Assembly: GCA_028716305.1 (NCBI GenBank)
Contig: JAQUQA010000014.1
Location: 1-14,455 of the forward strand
From: Candidatus Omnitrophota bacterium
GTDB lineage: Bacteria > Omnitrophota > Gorgyraeia > Gygaellales > Profunditerraquicolaceae
Length of the DNA stretch: 14,455 nt
Direction: 5' to 3'
Positions 7,836-14,030 of this stretch are shown here, piece by piece. Within the stretch, counting starts at the first letter, position 1. Each line of letters starts with the position of its first letter. Below the pieces are notes generated by a model. That model saw nothing but the letters and a program-made list of their open reading frames with translations. It was not told where the DNA came from and did no database searches. The position numbers were made by a program, and so were the translations under genes.

Positions 7836-8596
7836 TGCACCTTGATCAACTTGACATTGATTAAAACCCCGCTGGCGAATACCTTGACCAGGATAGGCAG
7901 ATTTACATCCTCGTGTTTTAAAAAATAGATCGTGATATAAGATTTATGGTAAGGATTCTTATCGCGTCTTTTTATGTCGCCTTTTAAAAGAAAAAGCTGA
8001 TAGCGTTTCTTGTCAAAACTGACTTCGCGCGGAGTAACCCTGGCGGTAAGCACGTAGTTCTTCTGATTTGTGTTGATGTTCATTTCAAAATTCCTGTTTT
8101 TCTCAAAGTCCATCCGGCGTAGTTTGTGCATCAAAGACAATGGATCATGGGTATCGGGCAGAATTGTCCGTTCCTCTCCGCCGATGGTCATAATGTGTTT
8201 ATTCTGATCGTAATAGATCTCTTTCTTAAGCGCATCGCTCTTACCGGTTTTAATTTCCTGCGTGAAGAGCAGCGGGTTACCGTTAGCCGGGTTAATATAA
8301 GAATCGAGCCCCGCCCGGGCCGAGAAAAAGCGCGAGACAATACTGGAGGTTTTAGCCTCGGCGGAAAGATGCGTCACCTTGCCTCCTTTAAAATCCTCTC
8401 CCGCTTTATCCTTGAACACGGCCTCCGCCGCCGGAACAACATTGAATAAAGCAACCTGATAACTCAATTCCCCGTTCTTAATGAAGTTGTTGAATGCCAG
8501 GTGGGAGATGATCAACTTAAGGTTATTGTTATTCTGATAACTGGCCATGACCATCAACACCAGGACCACCAGAATTATCGCCAGAAACCTTTTCAT
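7832..8596 (-). CDS. DUF3108-like membrane-anchored periplasmic protein
   Basis: A 254-residue protein from the ATG at 8596. Residues about 4-18 (FLAIILVVLVLMVMA) form one N-terminal hydrophobic segment, either signal peptide or membrane anchor, with no lipobox cysteine. The rest is polar and looks rich in beta-strands: GELSYQV, then a segment with SIVSRFFSARAGLDSYI, a P/F element, then KEIYYDQNKHIMTI. This order matches my recollection of DUF3108, a periplasmic family of unknown function; I could not run a profile search. A TTG nine bases upstream is in frame, but AGGAGGG sits almost against it and 10-11 bases before the ATG, so the ATG is preferred. That AGGAGGG overlaps the stop of the DUF5989 gene above. 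The stop overlaps the GT-C-like gene below by 4 bases, so the protein may assist periplasmic glycan transfer (inference). Confidence 0.72.
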   Translation of the reverse strand: MKRFLAIILVVLVLMVMASYQNNNNLKLIISHLAFNNFIKNGELSYQVALFNVVPAAEAVFKDKAGEDFKGGKVTHLSAEAKTSSIVSRFFSARAGLDSYINPANGNPLLFTQEIKTGKSDALKKEIYYDQNKHIMTIGGEERTILPDTHDPLSLMHKLRRMDFEKNRNFEMNINTNQKNYVLTARVTPREVSFDKKRYQLFLLKGDIKRRDKNPYHKSYITIYFLKHEDVNLPILVKVFASGVLINVKLIKVQ

Positions 8597-8611
8597 TTTA
8601 AGCAAACCCTC

Positions 8612-8770
8612 CTAAAATAAAGTATAGATAAAAGGTGCCACTGCCGAAGACGAGGTAAAAAATATCAAAGCCCCCAATAATAACAATATGGCTATGATCG
8701 GGGTAAGCCACCATTTCTTCCGTTCTCTCAAAAATCCCCAGAACTCTTTAATCATCATCAATCCGCCCAT
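8612..8770 (-). CDS. DUF5989 (SxtK-like) single-span membrane peptide, 52 residues
   Basis: A very small gene, easily missed: ATG at 8770, TAG at 8614-8612. The protein has a charged aromatic N-terminus, KEFWGFLRERKKWWLTP (residues 8-24), one hydrophobic helix (about 25-40) and the C-terminal motif VAPFIYTLF (44-52). From memory, the F-W-x-F-L-x-x-R-K-x-W-W-L-x-P start and the APFIYTLF end are the hallmarks of DUF5989, found beside SxtJ and carbamoyltransferases and corresponding to SxtK of saxitoxin clusters. Function is unknown; an assembly or recruiting role at the membrane is speculation. A GGGAG lies about 5 bases before the ATG, and the gap from the SxtJ stop (8783) is 12 bases. Two ATG codons at residues 5 and 6 are alternative starts preceded by GGCGG. 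Confidence 0.88.
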   Translation of the reverse strand: MGGLMMIKEFWGFLRERKKWWLTPIIAILLLLGALIFFTSSSAVAPFIYTLF

Positions 8771-8782
8771 AACCGCTCCCGC

Positions 8783-9181
8783 TTAAAACTGCCTTTCGTA
8801 TCCCGCCGCCGCCGCGGCTGTTTTATTCTTTATCCAGTAGCTGCGGCATTTCCGGTCGATCTTCTGCTCCAAGGGATCCCTGGAAAACAGCCTCAGACAT
8901 ATTCCGATCGGGAAAAATACAAGATAAAAAACCAAAAAAAGGATTATCCTGGTATTGACCCAGCTTAAGAGAAACGCCAGGCGCATCCAAAGAATATAGA
9001 ATGGTTTCAAAGATCCCGGCACAACAAAAGAAACCAGAAAAAATAATCCGGAAATCACCGCCGGATAACCAGGGGCGCTTTTGCCCTTAAAGATTAGCAA
9101 AGCAGTGATCACCAGGAAAGCCAAACCCATGGTCAGCCCAAATCTTCTTAAGCTTTGCTTATCCGTTTTTATCTGCTCCAT
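8783..9181 (-). CDS. SxtJ-family small membrane protein
   Basis: A 132-residue membrane protein with 3-4 hydrophobic segments (about 15-32, 38-56, 62-76 and 78-99). The N-terminal KTDKQSLRRFGLTMGL (5-20) and the C-terminal DPLEQKIDRKCRSYW (102-116) match the SxtJ family as I know it: a K-x-L-R-x-F-G start and a D-x-L-x-x-K-x-D...SYW end. SxtJ lies between a carbamoyltransferase and SxtK in saxitoxin clusters and recurs in polysaccharide clusters; its biochemical role is not established. The start is well bounded: an in-frame TAA lies at 9196-9194, only 15 bases upstream, and ATG 9181 is the first start after it. The start codon is inside the last unit of a 7-base repeat array, whose GAAGG and AAGGACGAAGG steps could serve as ribosome binding site. 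An alanine run (122-126) follows SYW. Confidence 0.87.
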   Translation of the reverse strand: MEQIKTDKQSLRRFGLTMGLAFLVITALLIFKGKSAPGYPAVISGLFFLVSFVVPGSLKPFYILWMRLAFLLSWVNTRIILFLVFYLVFFPIGICLRLFSRDPLEQKIDRKCRSYWIKNKTAAAAAGYERQF

Positions 9182-9247
9182 CGTCCTTCGTCCTTATTAT
9201 TTCGTCCTTCGTCTCTCGTCCCTCGTCCTTCGTTTCTCGTATCTCGT
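9178..9247 (-). repeat. Degenerate 7-base tandem repeat array (consensus ACGARRG on minus strand), ten units
   Basis: Read on the minus strand, ACGA recurs exactly every 7 bases at 9247, 9240, 9233, 9226, 9219, 9212, 9205, 9191 and 9184. The slot at 9198 has the diverged AATA. The other three positions of each unit are mostly purines (consensus ACGARRG). The array fills nearly all the spacer between the carbamoyltransferase stop (9261-9259) and the SxtJ start, and its last unit contains the SxtJ ATG. The diverged unit supplies the in-frame TAA upstream of SxtJ. I see no comparable array elsewhere in the window. Heptamer repeats are known in some bacterial groups (for example the STRR sequences of heterocystous cyanobacteria); whether this belongs to a dispersed genomic family cannot be told from one copy. 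Confidence 0.9.
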
Positions 9248-9258
9248 TCTCTGCCGCG

Positions 9259-11076
9259 CTAGTCCAGTTCAAAGGCCTCCTGCCATTTCATATCCTTTTG
9301 CAGGGGCGGTTGTTCTTTCTTACTCAAAAGAAAACTGCCCAGCACAAGATAATCCATTTCCGTGCGCATGAAACACCGATAGGCGTCCTGCGGGGAACAA
9401 ACCAAAGGCTCCCCCCTGACGTTAAAGGAGGTATTTATTATAACAGAACAGCCGGTTTTTTTAAAGAAACTGTTTAGTAAATCGTAAAAAAGCTGCTGGT
9501 CCTCCCGCTTGACGGTCTGCAGGCGCGCGGAATAATCAACGTGGGTGACCGCCGGGATATCCGAACGGATGATTTTGAGTTTTTCGAATCCTGATAATTT
9601 CTCTTCTCCCGGGGATAAAGCGGCCATTTTGTCTTTTCTCAACGCAGCTGTCATCAACATGTACGGGCTTTCCCCTGTAAAATCAAACCACTCTCCGGCC
9701 TTTTCCAGGAGCACCGACGGAGCAAACGGTCTGAAGGACTCCCGGAACTTTATTTTTAAATTCATCTTTGACTGCATCTGGCGGCTCCTGGCGTCGCCAA
9801 TGATACTTCTGGCGCCCAGGGCCCGCGGGCCGAATTCCATCGCCCCCTGAAACCAGCCGATCACATCGCCCCGGTCGATCAAAGCGGCAACCCTTTCGGG
9901 GATCTCGGCGGCCGATAATCTCTGATGGGGGACTTTTTCACGCTCCAGGAACACAGCGATCTCTTCATCTGAATAGCGCGGCCCCAGAAGAGAAGCCTTC
10001 TGGCTGTCATGCTGATTATCGGCATGCCTGGGATTACCCAGATACTTGTGCCAAATCAACAAAGCCGCCCCCAGGGCGCCCCCTGCGTCACCGCTGGCAG
10101 GCTGCACCCAAACCTCTTTAAATGGCCCCTCTCTTTTGATCCGGCCGTTAGCCACGCAATTCAGGGCCACCCCTCCGGCAAGGCAAAGCCTGTCCTGGCC
10201 GGTCAGCTTATGGACATGAAAGGACATCTTCAGCATTATCTCTTCGGTCACCTTTTGAATCGAAGCGGCAATATCCATTTCTTTCCGCCCGATTATGCTT
10301 TCCGGCTCTCTGGCCGGCCCGCCAAAAAGCCTCTCAAACCGGCGATTAACCATCTTCAGCCCATTACAATAGCCGAAATATTTCATATTCATCCTGAATG
10401 AACCGTCTTCCTTCAGGTCTATAAGTTCATTAAGTATAAGTTCCGTGTATTTCGCTTCTCCATAAGGAGCCAACCCCATCAGCTTGTATTCTCCGGAATT
10501 AACCTTAAAGCCGGTGTAATAAGTAAAAGCCGAATACAACAACCCCAGGGAATGCGGAAACTTAAGGTAATACTCCAGGTTCAGGTCATTTCCTTTGCCG
10601 ATACCAAAACTGGCCGTTTCCCATTCCCCCACTCCGTCAATGGTTAAAAATGCCGCCTGATCAAACGGTGAAGGAAAAAAAGCGCTTGCCGCGTGCGATT
10701 CGTGATGCCGGGCAAAAAGTAGTTTCCCCTTAAAAGCAAACTCCTTGCGGATCAATTCCCCGATCCAGAGCTTTTGTTTCAGCCACAAAGGCAGCGCCTG
10801 GATGAACTGGGTAATCCCGGAAGGCGCATAGGCCAGGTAGGTTTCGAGGATCCGTTCGAACTTAATCAAAGGCTTATCGTAAAAAACGATATAATCGATA
10901 TCTCCGATCCCCAGGCGGCAGTGCCCCAGGCACCATTTTACGGCGTTGGCAGGAAGGGCCGAATCATGTTTTTTACGGGTAAAACGCTCTTCCTGCGCGG
11001 CGGCAACGATCCGGCCATCCTGGACCAGGCAGGCTGCGCTATCATGATAAAAACAGGAAATACCCAGTATATTCAT
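9259..11076 (-). CDS. Carbamoyltransferase, NodU/CmcH/TobZ (SxtI-like) family
   Basis: A 605-residue cytoplasmic enzyme. TobZ-type enzymes make carbamoyl-adenylate from carbamoyl phosphate and ATP, then carbamoylate a sugar or antibiotic hydroxyl. Seen: the N-terminal MNILGISCFYHDSAA (1-15) and QEERFTRKKHD (28-38); the metal-binding HHESHAASAFF (124-134); DGVGEWETAS (147-156); GEYKLMGLAPYG (195-206); LAGGVALNCVANG (299-311); QPASGDAGGALGAA (325-338). The C-terminal YrdC-like part has GPRALGARSIIGDAR (416-430), FRESFRPFAPSVL (444-456) and INTSFNVRGEP (547-557). Length is normal and no key motif is missing. The frame stays open 40 codons further upstream, but ATG 11076 is where the family begins and lies 7 bases after the stop of the gene above. 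With SxtJ and DUF5989 immediately downstream it forms an sxtIJK-like cassette; the acceptor is probably a surface glycan or its precursor (inference). Confidence 0.95.
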   Translation of the reverse strand: MNILGISCFYHDSAACLVQDGRIVAAAQEERFTRKKHDSALPANAVKWCLGHCRLGIGDIDYIVFYDKPLIKFERILETYLAYAPSGITQFIQALPLWLKQKLWIGELIRKEFAFKGKLLFARHHESHAASAFFPSPFDQAAFLTIDGVGEWETASFGIGKGNDLNLEYYLKFPHSLGLLYSAFTYYTGFKVNSGEYKLMGLAPYGEAKYTELILNELIDLKEDGSFRMNMKYFGYCNGLKMVNRRFERLFGGPAREPESIIGRKEMDIAASIQKVTEEIMLKMSFHVHKLTGQDRLCLAGGVALNCVANGRIKREGPFKEVWVQPASGDAGGALGAALLIWHKYLGNPRHADNQHDSQKASLLGPRYSDEEIAVFLEREKVPHQRLSAAEIPERVAALIDRGDVIGWFQGAMEFGPRALGARSIIGDARSRQMQSKMNLKIKFRESFRPFAPSVLLEKAGEWFDFTGESPYMLMTAALRKDKMAALSPGEEKLSGFEKLKIIRSDIPAVTHVDYSARLQTVKREDQQLFYDLLNSFFKKTGCSVIINTSFNVRGEPLVCSPQDAYRCFMRTEMDYLVLGSFLLSKKEQPPLQKDMKWQEAFELD

Positions 11077-11083
11077 CTCTCGC

Positions 11084-12877
11084 TTACTCTTTTTGCTGAG
11101 GCAAGTCTTTAATTTCCCAAACTTCGATCTCCGAACTTTTCCGCGTGCACATCGACTCTTTAGGAGAACAGCTTTCCGGGGCAAACTTTCGCACAAAGCT
11201 TAACTTTGGATTCCTGCGGATCTTCTCCAGCTCCCGCTGGTCCTGCAATAAACCGCTGCCTAAATAACCGTCGAAGTGCACCAGGACATATTTAACCCCC
11301 ATCTGCCGTAATATCTGAGCGGTTTGCGGCTCGGAAAGATTAACGATCTTGCGCGCCTGGAGATTAACCGGGCTCCCCGGAACACTCGCGTTGATCATCT
11401 TTTTATTATGAACAGTCTGATAAAACTTATATAATTCTCCGGGAGAATCCAGGTCCAAGGGGTATTCCGCGATCACCACTTCGGAAGGCTTACCTTTAAG
11501 CCAATAATAAACTTCCGGGACCCGCGAAGTATCGATGATTTTCTGCGGCGGCCAGCTCCAGAATTCGAATAAGCACAAAGCAGCGATCAAAACCACCAGG
11601 GTGATCCTGGTTCTATTGCTGCGTAACCTGCCCAGGATCAGGGGGACGGCGCATGCGGCCAAAACCGCGACCGCCAGCATTACCACAATGCCAAAACGGC
11701 AATATGCCCTGAACATGGGAAAGATCTTATACATAAAAAATGACGGCATTAAAATTTTGAACGAGCCGATTTCCCACCAGGGAGGCTGAGAAAACAACCA
11801 GGAGATCAAGGCCAGAAAAATAAAAAACCGCGGATGGAAATTATCCGCCACTTCCCCCCCGCCGCCTGCGCGAAAGATTTTTTTACGTTTTTTTACGGCG
11901 AAGATCGCCAGGATCAACGGTATCCAGCCAAGATATAGCGTATGCTCGGTAAGGCTGACCCCATATAACGACGTGCCCGCGAAATTCTCTGTAAAACCGC
12001 CGAAAACCGGATGTACCGTAGCCGGTAAAAAATAACTCAACGGCCTCGCCGATTGAGCAAAGAGATCATCGAACGGCTTCTTCATCGACCAGGCAGAAGT
12101 CTTGTCCTGCCGATACCCAGTCACTACGGTTTTTCTGCTCGGCAATAAAGGCAGGCAGGAAACCAGCCCTCCGAGAAAAAGCGCCAATAACACATACCCG
12201 CCGGATTTCCATTTCAGCGCCCTGGTGTCACGCAGAATGATGAAGAGCAAAAAAATACCGGTACAAATAACCATAAAATAAAAATAGTAAAAATCAAAAC
12301 AAGACACCAGAAACAGGCCCAAAGAAGCCAAGAGGAGATTTTTACGGCAAGGGTTATCCCTTAACCTTAACAACAACAGCAGGTAGAGGGGAATAAACTG
12401 GATCTGCGCCAGTCCCAAGTGCTGCCAGCTGCGCATAAAGTGATACGGGCAGAAGGCGTAAAATATCCCTGCCAGTAAAGCGGCCGGTTTATTGCGGGTA
12501 ATATAATGCGCCAGACGATACATAAAGAACCCGGATAAAATAAAACTGGCGATCACCTGGAGATTATAAGTAAAGCTTTCATTCGCCAAAAAATTCACCG
12601 CAAAATTAAAAAGCGTCCAGAGCGGGTATATGCTCAACGGCATGGCTATACCCTGCGGAGCGGCTAAAAAAGTCGTGTGAAATGGATTAAGATGGTTTAA
12701 GAAAGAAAATTTCAGCCACCACCAATACCAGAGCAAACCGTATGGCTCATCCGTGGAAAGAAAACCCGGGATACAGCGGAATAACCTGAAAATAAGCGGA
12801 AAGGTCATGAATGCCGTCAAGAAGAACATAACTCCGGTAACCCATAAATAATCTCTCCTCAATAGACGATTAGGCAT
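11084..12877 (-). CDS. GT-C-like polytopic membrane protein (putative periplasmic glycosyltransferase)
   Basis: A 597-residue membrane protein with many hydrophobic helices to about residue 440 and a soluble tail of about 150 residues. After the first helix (about 12-30) comes a loop with STDEPYGLLWYWWWLK (41-56), then NPFHTTFLAAPQG (64-76). This acidic pair, aromatic helix and N-P-F...P-x-G pattern is typical of the GT-C-like proteins often annotated as hypothetical membrane proteins in bacterial glycan clusters. The tail includes EVVIAEYPLD and GVKYVLVHFDGYL, resembling the extracytoplasmic tails of such proteins. The start is secure: AAGGAG lies about 5 bases before the ATG, which overlaps the GT4 stop by 8 bases. 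Function is inferred from fold and context; a YfhO-like membrane protein is an alternative description. It is separated from the carbamoyltransferase start by 7 bases. Confidence 0.72.
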   Translation of the reverse strand: MPNRLLRRDYLWVTGVMFFLTAFMTFPLIFRLFRCIPGFLSTDEPYGLLWYWWWLKFSFLNHLNPFHTTFLAAPQGIAMPLSIYPLWTLFNFAVNFLANESFTYNLQVIASFILSGFFMYRLAHYITRNKPAALLAGIFYAFCPYHFMRSWQHLGLAQIQFIPLYLLLLLRLRDNPCRKNLLLASLGLFLVSCFDFYYFYFMVICTGIFLLFIILRDTRALKWKSGGYVLLALFLGGLVSCLPLLPSRKTVVTGYRQDKTSAWSMKKPFDDLFAQSARPLSYFLPATVHPVFGGFTENFAGTSLYGVSLTEHTLYLGWIPLILAIFAVKKRKKIFRAGGGGEVADNFHPRFFIFLALISWLFSQPPWWEIGSFKILMPSFFMYKIFPMFRAYCRFGIVVMLAVAVLAACAVPLILGRLRSNRTRITLVVLIAALCLFEFWSWPPQKIIDTSRVPEVYYWLKGKPSEVVIAEYPLDLDSPGELYKFYQTVHNKKMINASVPGSPVNLQARKIVNLSEPQTAQILRQMGVKYVLVHFDGYLGSGLLQDQRELEKIRRNPKLSFVRKFAPESCSPKESMCTRKSSEIEVWEIKDLPQQKE

Positions 12878-14030
12878 CGCTTCTCCTTATTGCATTTACC
12901 AGCGTATCGGCGGTCCTTTGCCAGCTGAATTCCGCTGCCGCTTCCCTTGCCTGCTGGGCAAGGGCAAAAAGCCCCGCTTTATCTCCCAGTAAACGCGTAA
13001 TCTCGTCCGCAAACTTTCCGGTATCGGCCAAATCCGTCAAGACCACGCCTTTTTTGAATTTTCTCGTCGCGCTTATATCAAAGGCCACCACCGGGCACCC
13101 GCAACCCAGGGCCTCTGCCACCACTATCCCCCAGCTCTCATAGGAGCTGGGAAAAACAAACAGGCTGCTTGATTTAAGCACGCGGTATTTTTCCGAATTA
13201 TCCAAAAACCCCAAAATACAAACGTTATTTTCCAGTCCTAACTTTTGAACCGTGGAATTTATCAGTTTTATCCACGATTGGCTGCCCCATCCAACCAAGG
13301 CCAGCTTCGCATCAGGGAATTTAGCGGTAACGATTTTCCAAATATGCAAAAGCTCTGGGATACCCTTTTGTTGATGAAACCTTCCGACAAAACAGGCAGC
13401 GTAGCGCTTCTCCGCCGTCTCAGGGACGCCCGCGATACCTTCCAGGTCGATCCCCGGAGAAATTACCACCACTTTCCCGCGGTGGATACCGTATTTTACC
13501 AGGGCCGCTTTATCCTCTTCGGAAAGCACGACGACGCAATCGGCCCTTAAACGCAAAAGCATAATGGCGATCTTCTGGGTAAACCAGTAGATTACTCCTC
13601 TGAACGTGCGCGCCGAGGAGTTTTTTAAGGGGTGCGGCGCGATCAGGAATATCCCGGCGGCCCACTTTAAATTCGCGTTGATCATTTTTTGCCAAAAGGC
13701 AAAGACCAGGTCCGGGTAAAAATCGGAGGAGGAGTATAATACCCCTTCTTTGATCAGCCTGCCCCTGAAAATCCCGCAGGCCGTCCTTAAAAAATAGGCC
13801 GCAAAAAGCCCGAACTTTTCAACGTCGAATTTTGAGAAAACCCTGAACTCATCCTGCAAACCGGCATTCCGGCACATCGCACCTGCCTCCCGGCAGCCAT
13901 AGATCAAAACCCGCACCCCTGATTTTTTCCAGGCCCTGGCCAACTCAATAAAAATCTTATCGCTGCCGCCCATGCTTTTATATGAAATTTGGGAATTTGC
14001 GATTATGGAAATAACCATCTTGTCCGTCAA
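12870..14030 (-). CDS. Glycosyltransferase family 4 protein
   Basis: A 386-residue GT-B fold retaining glycosyltransferase. Seen: the N-terminal GGSDKIFIELARAWKKSG (21-38), where the glycine-rich turn helps bind the acceptor side; VVLSEEDKAALV (167-178) and VISPGIDLEGI (189-199) at the domain junction; GRFHQQKGIPELL (216-228); LALVGWG (243-249); and the donor-binding E-x7-E motif ESWGIVVAE (298-306) followed by GCGCPVVAFD. Length and domain order are normal. Translation probably starts at TTG 14030, whose TTGA overlaps the methyltransferase stop (14029-14027), with AAGG about 8 bases upstream; an ATG at 14018, four codons in, has a poorer ribosome binding site but would also give a sensible N-terminus. 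It likely adds one sugar to the lipid-linked glycan on the cytoplasmic face; the specific sugar is not readable. Confidence 0.92.
   Translation of the reverse strand: MTDKMVISIIANSQISYKSMGGSDKIFIELARAWKKSGVRVLIYGCREAGAMCRNAGLQDEFRVFSKFDVEKFGLFAAYFLRTACGIFRGRLIKEGVLYSSSDFYPDLVFAFWQKMINANLKWAAGIFLIAPHPLKNSSARTFRGVIYWFTQKIAIMLLRLRADCVVVLSEEDKAALVKYGIHRGKVVVISPGIDLEGIAGVPETAEKRYAACFVGRFHQQKGIPELLHIWKIVTAKFPDAKLALVGWGSQSWIKLINSTVQKLGLENNVCILGFLDNSEKYRVLKSSSLFVFPSSYESWGIVVAEALGCGCPVVAFDISATRKFKKGVVLTDLADTGKFADEITRLLGDKAGLFALAQQAREAAAEFSWQRTADTLVNAIRRSDA

Noticed and set aside
9178..9247. The repeat array as a CRISPR.
   Set aside because: Units are 7 bases with no spacers and no cas genes nearby.
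9182..9258. An internal promoter or terminator in the largest spacer.
   Set aside because: The spacer is almost entirely the heptamer array; I could not see convincing -35/-10 elements or a GC-rich hairpin followed by a T run on the minus strand.
9081..9371. A 96-codon plus-strand frame whose middle is a serine/leucine-rich repeat.
   Set aside because: The repeat comes from translating the complement of the 7-base array, and the ends fall in SxtJ and carbamoyltransferase; no independent coding signal.
10009..10401. A 130-codon open frame on the plus strand.
   Set aside because: It is antisense to the best-supported gene in the window (carbamoyltransferase), with no family-like motifs; a shadow frame.
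11077..11196. A 40-residue N-terminal extension of the carbamoyltransferase (frame open to 11196).
   Set aside because: The extension is basic and unlike the family, overlaps the end of the 597-residue membrane protein, and the conserved N-terminus begins at ATG 11076.
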